Assembly (NCBI GenBank): GCA_047495785.1
Contig: JBLDXI010000004.1
Span: forward strand, 2,170,001 to 2,234,000
DNA: 64,000 nt
Direction of reading: 5' to 3'
Source: Lepidodermella squamata
Lineage: Eukaryota; Gastrotricha
Under the pieces are notes generated by a model, which ran no database searches, was not told the origin of the DNA, and saw nothing but the letters and a program-made list of their open reading frames with translations. Numbering within the stretch: the stretch's first letter is position 1; every line of letters starts with the position of its first letter. Positions 11,018-20,713 of the stretch are shown here, piece after piece. The position numbers and the translations under genes were made by a program.

Positions 11018-11459
11018 CATGACTGAAACTGTCAGCAACTGGTGAGCCATGGTAACAGCCATGGTAATACCGGGGGCGAAGCTAGAAATGTTATTATAAT
11101 GAAACAAAACTAATAAGCGCAATAATTCAAACATAGTATTTTGCAATTCGTTATTTGTTTTTCGTAATTTAGGTAAAAACAAGATACCGAAGTTGTTATT
11201 CAAGAAGCATCTTGTTAAACAACTACTTTTTCTGTTTAACAGAATACACATTTTTATCTTGTTTTACAGGCCATCTCATTTGCATAATTAATTTTACAGG
11301 AAACTTAAGTATTTTGTTCCTACGGGAGTCGATGAAGTTGAACGTAGCATCAATTTTGCTTCGAAGACCGCGTAGGTTAAAATGCTGTATATAAAAGTTA
11401 GTAGGAGAAAATCGGGTGGTTTTGATGATATCTGAAAACAGAACGGTCGGGGTCGAATT
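11018..11459. other. Spacer between palindrome and inverted-repeat segment
   Basis: No gene recognised. Two short minus-strand frames (10952-11251 and 11223-11492) include the inverted lectin exon end and AT-rich sequence. A GCCATGGTAA motif is repeated at 11046 and 11058. Confidence 0.35.
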
Positions 11460-12149
11460 TGCCGGCCTGGGTTTTAGTGGGCAAAAGTACAATCCAATTC
11501 AACGCAACGAATACTTTATTTGGCTCATATCTAGCCTTATATATGTGTGTTGTTTACTACGTCAGTCAGTACATAAACAAGCATGAGCGTGCCGTTGCTA
11601 TGCAGTCTCTTCGGTACAAATTCTGCGAGTAGTTGTTGTTGATAAACCAGGCCCGCATCTATCGAAGTGGCGAGTTATCAAGGTGTTTAACCGTGCGTTG
11701 TTATCAGAATAAATTAATCATCTTTGGTGCGGTAAGAAACATGACTTTTTTTTATGATATTCCGACTTGGTTTTTGATGTCGAAAAATAAAGCTGATGTT
11801 CCGGACGAGCTGGCCAGGCTATAATATATCAGAAATCAGAAAAAATGAAGTCGCCTCGGTAAAACAAAAAAAAAGTCCACAGAGAAAATTGTCTTAGAAG
11901 AAGAGAAGCCGGTGCGATTTGCCGAGTAGGCGCATTGCATTAATAATAAGGTCAGTACCTGAAATTTGGCTCAAAATAGTCATTCCGGAGTCGAGCCCTA
12001 ACATATCGATACTGAAAATTTTGCATATTTTTGTTTACTGTTTCAAGACTGTTCCACTGATAACATACTTTTTACGACTTTAAATAATTATCAACTCGCA
12101 TCGACTGCTTGCATACGCAAAGACTCACTAATAATGGTCATATTATACT

Positions 12150-12240
12150 ACTGTCTTTAGGAGATAATCAAATCGAGCTCCGATTATCCGAGGCCGCAGG
12201 CCGAGGACTCTTTGTGTCCCGATTAGCTCCTAAAGACAGT
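12150..12240. repeat. Hairpin with 14-bp perfect stem
   Basis: ACTGTCTTTAGGAG (12150-12163) is complementary to CTCCTAAAGACAGT (12227-12240), with a 63-bp loop that also has partial self-complementarity (CGATTATCCGAGGCC..GGCCGAGG). Probably a small foldback element within the 3.5-kb segment. Confidence 0.6.
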
Positions 12241-13683
12241 TGTAAAATGTTCATTATGCTCCGATGTCACTTTTTTGGCAGGACAAATTACGCAACACGT
12301 TTTGATGAGAAGACAAAATTGTTTCCCTGGCATTTTGTTTTTTTTCGTGCGTCGCTTTTTTATTCAATTATTCATGCTATGATTTTGCTGCTGTGAGCAT
12401 AATTGCCTGTTAAAATTTCGCGATTGAACCTATGGAGCAGGTGAAAAACTCGAATTCGAGATTTCGATTCGTTGTGGCAATGGCATTTTGGTCACAGGTA
12501 CCATAATCTTTTTACATAGATCTTCATTGCTTATTCTAAGAAGGTTGAGGTCCATAGAATTGGTTTCTTTCGCTTTTCGCCAAAATTCAGGGGCGCAATC
12601 AGCTGGTTGCTTTGGGTGTTCAAACAACTACCAAAATCAAAAATCAACAACCCCTCTTCGGCCTTCTCTAGAAAATTGTTAAAATTGTTTAAAAATGAAG
12701 GAAATGTTTGCATAATAACTGCCGAAAGTGTTCTCGCTTCGCTCGAAATCCCGATATTTTCAATAATTCCTATTGAAAATCGGCTCTCATCAACCTATAT
12801 AATCCAGGGGAAAATACAAATTTCACCCTTAAATCCATAACAACTATTAAAAACTTTCTGGCTGAGCCCCTGCCCAAAATACACCTTTTGGTTTGAATTA
12901 TTATTCTGTTAAAAACAAATTTCGCTCACGAGTTTGTAAACATTTAACCACTTTTTATAATTTTTTCATTTTGAATTTTCATTTTGTTCAAACAAATTTA
13001 CTAGCGATGTTGGTCTCGGCTACATTTTTGTGCCCATCCAGTTTCTTGATTCGGGGGTTTAGAATCTGCAGATCTGGGCAGCGTTGCTGCCGGTAAATTT
13101 GGGGTTTCAGTAATTTTTCGCGAAGCTTCCTAATTAGGAAAGCGCGAAATTTGTTGTCAGGAAGGTCTGCAGATTTTCACCCGTTTCTTCATTTAATTTA
13201 CTTTTAATATGCAGCTTCTGCTAAGTGAGCGGAACCAAATTTTAGACTGTTCTAGGGGCCTGGAATCGATTTTCGGATATTTATTGCAGGTCAAGATTGG
13301 CCACAATAATTCTAGAAAATTCACCAATGAATTTAGCGCAACTTTCTCTATAAGACGGAGTGTTTGGCTCAAAATTCATGTTTAGCCTAAAATCCGTAGA
13401 AATATTCAAAAATGACTCCTGGCATATTTCGACTATATATACCCGCAGTAAATTTGGTTCCGCTTAAAGATATTCCGTTTCATATATTGCTGCTGCCCAA
13501 AAGGAGCAGTACAAAAATCACAAAAAATTGGGTCTTTGCCCAACATCGCCAGTGAAATTTGCTTTGAATTTAATGAAAATTCAAAAGAAAAAAGCTTTCA
13601 AAAATTGGTTGAATTTTGTCTAATTAGGTCTTAGGTCATAGATTGTCTTGTTTGTCTTGTTTGTCTTGTTGTCTCTTTTAGTG

Positions 13684-13711
13684 CCTCCGCTTATCGGCCG
13701 ATAAGCGGAGG
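13684..13711. repeat. 28-bp perfect palindrome
   Basis: CCTCCGCTTATCGG followed directly by its complement, with no loop. A third and a fourth CCGCTTAT/ATAAGCGG copy follow at about 13722 and 13739. Upstream is TTGTC repeated (13644-13671). It could form a cruciform or bind a dimeric protein. No gene is next to it. Confidence 0.7.
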
Positions 13712-14119
13712 GACAACAAGAAATAAGCGGAGTGTCCCTCCGCTTATTGGTGATGATGAAACAATGGTAAAAAAGGGACATCGGAGTATAATAATAGGAA
13801 TACGCCAATTTCAATTCTTAAAAGTTTTAATAATTAGCCTCTGACCACTCCAATCACGATGAAATGTATATATTCTTGCTCGTCTCGATGAGACGGTCAT
13901 TTTGACACTGGTCTCGAGGCGTTAAAATAAAAAAAATTATTTTTTATAATAGACTATACGCACACTAGCTACATTTCAGCACTGTGGTGACGATAATAAG
14001 AATTGATTATTGCTTAATGTTTTTAAATAAATAAATGAAAACATTATTGGAATATTTGCTTCCTATGAGGGTAACTGAACCAAGTGGAGGAACAGCTGGG
14101 GCAAGCCGTGATTCATGCG

Positions 14120-14335
14120 GGCAGTTCAAGCCGTTATTATGAACTAGATCTACGCACGATCTAATCGCGAAAATTTAGATCTACCGCCGGTCTATCCATC
14201 AGGACCTATGCGCCGTCTAGGTAGTCGCTAGCTAGATCTACCCCAGTGTCATTTTTCGCATCCCACACGATCTATCCAGATAGACCCAATAATAGCGGTT
14301 AGGGTCTAGCTAGGATCTATTTTTTTACGACTGGG
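14120..14335. repeat. Dispersed TAGATCTAC-type motifs
   Basis: TAGATCTAC, GATCTA and TCTATCC variants occur about ten times in 200 bases, in both orientations (for example 14144, 14179, 14232, 14269 and 14313). It looks like a decayed array of a short palindromic motif, comparable in style to the subterminal array of the first transposon but with a different sequence. Coding content is absent. Confidence 0.4.
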
Positions 14336-15130
14336 ATTCATTCCGTAGTCACTCCGCGGCCATCCCTCACTAATCCCGCATCGGAAAATGGACTAAGTAT
14401 GGATTTTCTCGATCTTGGGCCTTTTCGCTGCAACTCGGGTTTAATCGTAAACATTTATCTTTACATCGCCAATAGATTAACAATAATGAATAATCGATAA
14501 GAGATCAGAGGAGGCGAGTTGCCAAGGCGACATGGGCCTGTATTAGGGTAGATACAATGATAATATTTGCCTAGACTCGAAAGTTTTATTCTATCTGTCA
14601 GCTCTATCGGTCAGACCGCGTTAATAATTTTACTAACACGATACAACTCAACCAACTGCGAGTTCTCGCTACAATGACAACATTCGAACGGCGTATGCTT
14701 GACACGGCGTCACTGCACCTAATAGTGTTATGGCTGCTGGCGGGTTTATCGATTCACGTTCGGTTATGGTCTATGAGGAGCCAACTTGTCCCGATAACGA
14801 GAACAAACAGCCCAAGTGACCTACATTTAACATCTAACATCTAACGGCACGCTCATGCTTGTTTATGTACTGACTGACGTAGTAAACAACACACATATAT
14901 AAGGCTAGATATGAGCCAAATAAAGTATTCGTTGCGTTGAATTGGATTGTACTTTTGCCCACTAAAACCCAGGCCGGCATAAATATGGACTTGAGATACG
15001 CTACACCAACGACGCTACATCACACTAATAATAATTCGCATTGGCTGCTATTTTCTGGCAAACAGCGTTTTTCTCATCAAATAATATCAGTAATAATCAG
15101 TAATCAGTAAAATAATAACAATAATTTGTA

Positions 15131-17886
15131 TCAAATGAGATCTACAAGATCGGCTTCATCCGCAAAGTCGTTTTCTTCAGGTGAAAACGCAGCGTCGCGT
15201 AATTTTTCGCGCATCTGGGCAATTCGGCTTTCGTAAGATTTTCGATTCTTGTCCGTTGTAATTTTACACGGCAGGCCGAGAACAAAATTGGACATCTGTG
15301 GCGGCAAAACTCCATCAATTATCCACCCAACCATGTCCATTTTTTTGTCAAATTTTATGTCCAGTGGTTGTTCGTATGCTCGCTCCGGCTCACCGCCAGG
15401 GTAAGGAAAGGGTACACGTCCAGCTCGGTAATTTGAAACTAAATGCATGTCGAAACGCACTGGTTCTTGTTCCTCAAAATCGACCAAATTTCGTGCGGGG
15501 GCATTTTCCCAGTCGTCTTCAATGCCAATGTAGGATTTCCTGACCCACAACTCGTGAAAGCCGTAATCTCGCAACTTGTACCTGTAGAGAGCGTAATCGT
15601 AGACCTTGAGATTTGAATAATTGCCCAGTGTGGTCCAGTAACTCGGCGTCGATTTGAAATCCTAATAATAATAAAGGGCGTTAAACCTTGAAAAATTGAA
15701 AATAACCGAAACTTGCTCTAAATTTTTCATGCGTCATTTCTTCGATTATAAATTGATACGGCGGTTGCCGTGCATGAAGGATGACGCTGTGCCACTGACG
15801 AGGATCGATCAAATTGCCGAACCTTTTCTTGGACTGTTCGATTAAACCATGATCATGATCAATTGTCATTTGAGTGTGACCTGTAGCGAAATTTTGAAAG
15901 GCCTCAATTTATTATCATGGAGTGAGCGGATACAAAATTGAGGGCTCTAGCACAAATTTGAGACTCTCAAATCAAAATAACAAAATTAAGCGCAGCTCAA
16001 ATTCAGAGCGGGAACCTGCAAATATTGGTGCAGACATTCGGACCAGTTATTATGCCTAGTATTTAAAAAAAAGCCAACCTGGGATCAAAAACATGTGTTG
16101 AATAAACCGTATGCGATTCCACATTTTCCTATTGGTTACAGGATCAACTTGGGCACGCTGTAATCGTTCAAAGTTGATTTTCCGAATGGTGTGAAAAATC
16201 GCATTTGGAAGAAATCTAGGTCATATTTGAAAAAAATCTTCGCTATACTCTAATCGGGAAAAACATACCTATTTTTTCCCTGACCTGAAGTACTGTCACT
16301 GCAAACTGTGACCTCTTCAACGTCATCATCAAGATACTTCCGAAAATATTCCATCAAACATGTCCCCAGCTCAGCGCTACCCTGTCCGCCTAGTCGAATC
16401 GACATAGAAATTCAATTTCACTCGATGAAAAAATCAAGTACCTTCATATTCTGGATAGGTATAGCAGACGGTTTGTTGTGTCGTGCAGTTTTTGATCGTC
16501 AAATTGTGAACAATCAATTTCCGCCTGTAACTCCAGCCGCAGCAAGGCACGTGAAGATGCTTTTGCATATCAACCTGAAAAATCGGCAAATTATTACCTA
16601 AGGCGCTGCTTACGGTAAAATATTGTTAAAAACCTCAATGAAAACAGATTTTTTCGATCCTGGCTGAAAGCTTAAAGCTTTTAGCTTCCTAAACCTGCGA
16701 TATTCACGAGACGCGTCTTTCTCCTTCAGGTGTAGTTCATGTTTAGCCTTGTTCGCTTCTTGGCCGGCAATTGTCATGTAACGATATCGCATACAAAATT
16801 TGCATCTATTTACATTTATTTTAAACCTCTGTTATCCGTAAAAAAACTGGAATGCTTACCTATCGTTTCTAGGAGCGGAAAATGAGTAGTTCCTGAACAG
16901 AAATCTGAAGTTTGCCCTGAATGCTTCGAAACAGCATACTCGGATATCCGGCTCAGGATTTTCTGTATAATGCTCCTTCCAGGTTTTGTAGAGACCAGAG
17001 ATCGTCACCGTTGAGGAGATGTAAAGCCTGTTAGAAACGATATAATAATAAAAAAAATCATAATTCAGCTAATAAAGCTTGCCTTTTAGTCCGACTCCGT
17101 CTGTAATGGCTGATTTTTCTATATTTGGTTGAAATTTCACACCAATAAAAGTGAAACAATGCTATTTGGAAAAAACAACTCACGCCCTCAACTTTGGTTC
17201 GCAAAACGTTTTAATTGAGTTGATTGTACTCTGACTAACGATATTTCTTCCATTTTTAGCAGCTTTTCGCTCATCTGCCAGAACCGTTAGACCGTGGTCT
17301 TTGAGCTTGTAATTAAGCGTGTATTCGAGAAACCGATAGCTTATATCCAGAGCATTCAGGAAAAATTTGCGGCAAACATTGATTTTTGCCAAATCAAGGC
17401 CGTGTTTCGGTGCGTAGGCTTTCTTTGCTAAATACGCGGGCAGCGTGTAAGTAATTACGCTTCGAAATCTAACCATTTCCTTAGAGACGTGCTTGCTGAT
17501 AAAAACGCGTTGATCATGAAGACAGCCACTCGCTCGATAAATTCCTGAAAGCTGAACTATTGACTGATCAGTGTATTTTTTCCAGCATTCCAATTTTTGG
17601 CAGCAGTTCAATAGACGAACGCCTTAAAAAATCCAATAAAAATTAAAAGATCCAAATTTTTTAAGGGTTAGTAACCTATTTTGGGTCGAATTGCCATTGC
17701 CTTTCTCCTGCGGTAAAGCTGGCCAGTTTCACGATTTTTGTAAGTCAATTCTCTTCTTTCATAAGCGAGCCCGAGATTTCTAGCCTTTCGATCCTCGTCC
17801 ACCCATTTGGTTTTTACTCTTTTTATAACTTTTTTAGGTTTGATCATCGAAATGGCAGCTTCATCAACGTCCATAGCTTCTGCCAT
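15131..17886 (-). CDS. DDE-transposase-like protein, 10 exons, apparently intact
   Basis: Exons on the minus strand: 17886-17676, 17622-17184, 17118-17083, 17027-16860, 16805-16634, 16574-16442, 16389-16269, 16215-16079, 15880-15717, 15661-15131. All join in frame to 703 residues without a stop. The order of motifs matches a transposon-derived family widespread in invertebrates: KARNLG-type N-terminus, CCQKLEC, NVCRKFFLNALDIS, SHYRRSRTK, NDRCKFC, KHELHL, then VDMQ, VCSDSTSGQGKN and GHTQMTIDHDH. The last three carry aspartates that fit a DDE/D RNase-H-like triad; the assignment is inferred. Two introns (after 17083 and after 15717) start with GC instead of GT. The start is the first ATG after a good acceptor (TCTTTCTTAG); an upstream in-frame ATG at 17961 would add a hydrophobic segment and is disfavoured. 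No flanking TIRs were seen, so it may be host-domesticated or a transposon with lost ends. Confidence 0.75.
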
Positions 17887-18196
17887 TTCGCCAAACCAAT
17901 TCAGCCTAAGAAAGATGGATATCGAGACAGTAAAAATGACAGCAAATATTATTTTTTTCAAGTCTCGTTGTTACACAAGTTTTGACAACATCATGATAAA
18001 CTTTAAAGAAAACACGAGAAGCCCCATATAAAAAGAGGTTTTAAACACTTAAAAATTCAATAGAAACTTAAAAATATTCATTTTCGCACGCCTTATATCA
18101 AATTGTTAGGCAACAATAATGGCTTCAATGTTCCTAATAAATCAAGCCAAACGAGAATTTCTGACGCGTTTGGTCTAAATTTCGGCATCAGCGCTG
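17887..18196. other. Upstream region of the transposase-like gene
   Basis: Holds the probable 5' untranslated exon or intron end (acceptor TCTTTCTTAG on the minus strand just above 17886). Otherwise nothing recognised. AT-rich. Confidence 0.4.
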
Positions 18197-18378
18197 TTAG
18201 GCAAATAGACACAACTGGACGTTCGTGGGATTTCCGATTGGCGCGTAGTTGCGCCTTTTCTTCAACCAAACAATGAGAAAGGCGACCGCCAAAACGACGA
18301 TGATGGCTCCTACAACAGAGCCGATAATTGCCCCAGCGAGGAAAGTAGGCCGGCCAACCTGCCAGGGACGCAGTTTAT
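18197..18378 (-). CDS. C-terminal exon of a single-pass membrane protein
   Basis: The exon follows a good acceptor (TTTTTTTACAG) and encodes 59 residues to a stop. There is a short proline-containing segment, a strong transmembrane helix rich in I, V, A and G (about residues 14-36), then a basic KKRRN stop-transfer sequence and a 20-residue tail. This is the end of a type I membrane protein whose upstream exons I could not trace. A damaged inverted copy of its juxtamembrane part occurs at about 18925-19045. The family is not recognised. Confidence 0.5.
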
Positions 18379-18906
18379 CTGTAAAAAAATTTGCCGCTCG
18401 CTCGCTATGCTCGCTCGCGAACACCTATAATATTTCATATCATTGAGCATCTAACGCCAGTTTGCGAATTCCGTTTTTCTTTTCCCACAGTTTTCGCCCC
18501 TGATTATAGCCTGAAATTTTCATGTGAGTGGGAACTTCAAATAATGTTACCTTCGAACTGTGTTATGCGAGCGAAGCGAGCAATTTTTTGAGATTTTGCA
18601 GCAAGAATGGCCTGAAAATTCTCAAAATCTCGTACAATTTCAAAAGTAAAAAACAAAATTGACCTTAATTCACCTATAAATGACTTGAAACTTATCACCT
18701 TGTGATGAATAACATTTATTTTTCCAAGTTGGTTGCTAATGAAGTTTTCAACTCAAATTAATACTTCTGTTCTACTCTGAAATCCGAGCACAAATTTCAA
18801 ATGAGCATGCGCTATGATTGGCGCTACGAAAGCTAAAGATATTTTGCCGTAAATAAGGCTGAAAATAGCCTTGGCTACACTCATTTTGTGATAAAAATAC
18901 GCTCTA
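18379..18906. other. Spacer with GCTCGCTCGC inverted motifs
   Basis: GCTCGCTCGC sequences at 18394-18420 are partly complementary to GCGAGCGAAGCGAGC at about 18568, suggesting a small foldback of ~190 bp. Apart from that there is no gene or RNA that I can support. Confidence 0.3.
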
Positions 18907-18924
18907 CCAGCCAACCTACCGGGG

Positions 18925-19045
18925 ATTTCAGCGTCCCTGGCGAGGACGCCTCGACCCTCAAACCTACCAGGTACGCGTCCCTGGTACTACCCTCGTCGTC
19001 CCTGGCGTCCCTGGTGCTACTTTCCTCGCTGAATTGCCCCCACCA
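18925..19045 (+). repeat. GTCCCTGG degenerate repeat, inverted copy of membrane exon
   Basis: GCGTCCCTGG or GTCCCTGG occurs at least four times in 90 bases. The block ends CTACTTTCCTCGCTG-AATTGCCC, which is nearly the sequence read on the minus strand at 18334-18360 in the membrane exon. It is therefore an inverted, internally expanded duplicate of that exon and appears non-coding now. Confidence 0.5.
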
Positions 19046-19838
19046 GATTTGATTCCAATGGAGGAGAATTAGCAGTTGTTGTGGTAATTAAACAGAATTT
19101 GCAGTGTAAATGGCGTGCCCTGCAAATTTCGATATTCTCGGGTGTCGGGTCGATGCAGGGCGGTGATATTGTAGTGAAATTGCTCATAATAAAATTGATT
19201 TTAGATTTTTAGATTAATTGGTTCTAAGAAAGAGACAACAAATTTAAATTCAAACTTAGGAAAACATGCAAAACAGATTTTAATCGTCGATAATACAACA
19301 AAGACGTATATGAAGCTTCTAAAGTAGAGATGAAAACGCAAAGTGCCTGGGGGTGGTGATCGAAGGTAGTAAAAAATAAACAGCCATTTTAGCTAAAAGT
19401 TCTTGTTTACGATAAAATGGAAGCGAATTTTTGCTCGTTAAAATAGAGTTGAACTTTATTTTTCAAGAATTTAATTTTATCTGCCAATTTCATTGTTACA
19501 TCACAATAATAACAATGGATGGGAATGACCTAGTTGTGGACATAGCGTCTTTTGGACATTTCCTTTAAAACAGTTCTATATTGGAAAAACGTGCCAACTG
19601 GACATAAAATATAACATTCAATAATTCGAGAGATAAAAGTTATTTCTATACGAATTTTTGACGTTTTATCGACCATTTTATGGTACTTTTTCGAGTTGTC
19701 GAAAAATAGCTCTGAGGCATGTTTATGATAAAATAATTTTCCAGCCAAAATCGCACCTTAATGACGCAAGTTGGCCCAATTTTCGCGAATAGATTCGGAT
19801 TGCATGCTGCATGCATTTTTTAATTCAAACGAAATTGA

Positions 19839-19861
19839 TGACGTCACACCGAGTCACGTGA
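19839..19861. promoter_or_regulatory. CRE-like and E-box palindromes
   Basis: TGACGTCA (19839-19846), the full consensus of a CREB/ATF site, is followed seven bases later by TCACGTGA (19854-19861), a CACGTG E-box of the bHLH-zip type. 69 bases downstream is an ATG (19931) opening a 71-codon frame with a basic start, which could be a first exon. Function is inference. Confidence 0.35.
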
Positions 19862-20074
19862 GCAGCACAAGTCTTATTTGATTATTTCCAAATCCCATGC
19901 CAAGCTTTCTTCGTATTCCAATACAGTCAAATGGAACTATTTAACCGAAGAAGAAATTACGGTCGTCGGTTTGACCCGTTCCCAAGATTTTCAGATTTTC
20001 AAGGCGCTATAGATTTTCCAAAGCAGGTGTTCGCTACATCCACGATTAGATTCGAGATGACCTGCCTCAGCGAA

Positions 20075-20192
20075 TACCGTATTTGTTCCAATAATAGCCC
20101 ATTCACTGATAGTCGCCCATCTCTAATAATCGCTCATCTCTATTAGTAGCCCACTTTTTAGGACATTTAGGACATTTAGGACAAATACGGTA
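20075..20192. mobile_element. 118-bp MITE, TA + CCGTATTTGT ends
   Basis: It begins TA-CCGTATTTGT and ends ACAAATACGG-TA, perfect over 10 bp with TA flanks. Inside are repeated ATAGTCGCCCATCTC/ATCGCTCATCTC units and three copies of GGACATTTA. Same terminal CCGTA and TA flank as the elements at 1538-2082 and 22342-22768. Confidence 0.6.
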
Positions 20193-20713
20193 ACTAATCG
20201 AAGGAGGGCAATAACGACCACGGTTCAGGTCCTGATTGCCTTGCGGTTTTTGCGACCGGCACGACTCAACGTGAAATAGGTGATCCATAGGTGATTTTTA
20301 TTTTTTTACTCCTGACCCTTTGTTCTCTTGATTTCTCTAGATGACCCTTTGTTCAAGATTTAATGATCTTCAGTCATGAGAGCGTGGTAGTTGTTACTCT
20401 TTATACATTATATTCATAGGTAATGTCCCTCCACGTAACAATGCCCATCATTGTTGAGTAACACAATGTCTAGAGAAAAACAAACAAAAAAGCATAAAAA
20501 ACAGCTTGGATAACATACAACTTTGTTTTAAGATAAAAGTGAAGTCAATTTTTACATAAAAATGAACTACCATATAAATTTATTTTTTACCGGTAAAACA
20601 GCTTCGATCACCACCCCCCCCTATTTTTCAAACACATAAAGAAATCAGGTTTGACACCAAAAATATTATGCGGCGAAAAAATGCATGTATCTAGAGAAAA
20701 AATCAACACTAAT
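20193..20713. other. Spacer downstream of the NEMP gene
   Basis: No gene recognised. It contains the right arm of the possible 1.27-kb element and AT-rich DNA that will include the 3' untranslated region of the minus-strand NEMP-type gene. Confidence 0.35.

Larger units (their letters stand above)
11460..14979. mobile_element. 3.5-kb segment with identical 137-bp inverted ends
   Basis: 11460-11596 and 14843-14979 are identical 137-bp inverted copies. Read on the plus strand, the right copy has TATATAAG (14896-14903) and AATAAA (14919-14924), a promoter-plus-polyadenylation arrangement typical of an LTR. The left copy is in reverse orientation. Either these are two solo LTR-type insertions in opposite orientation, or the ends of one large inverted-repeat element. 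No reverse transcriptase, integrase or transposase could be found in the 3.2-kb interior; its open frames (12109-12396, 12430-12713, 13620-13814) have no recognisable domains. Identity of the arms implies recent activity or gene conversion. Confidence 0.65.
19349..20618. repeat. Possible 1.27-kb element with degenerate inverted ends
   Basis: GGGGGTGGTGATCGAAG (19349-19365) is repeated in inverted orientation at 20602-20618 (17 of 17). Further in, GTAAAAAATAAA recurs on both arms at somewhat different distance. The interior contains a short MITE (20075-20192), a CRE-like/E-box pair and short open frames without domains. It may be a decayed DNA transposon. Confidence 0.4.

Noticed and set aside
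12109-12713. Possible transposase fragments inside the 3.5-kb inverted-repeat segment
   Set aside because: Short frames on both strands, no catalytic motif or family signature found.
15131-15880. Fucosyltransferase-like (GT10) protein
   Set aside because: First impression from isolated exons. When all ten exons were joined, the order of motifs matched a DDE-transposase-like family instead and the GT10 donor-binding motif was absent.
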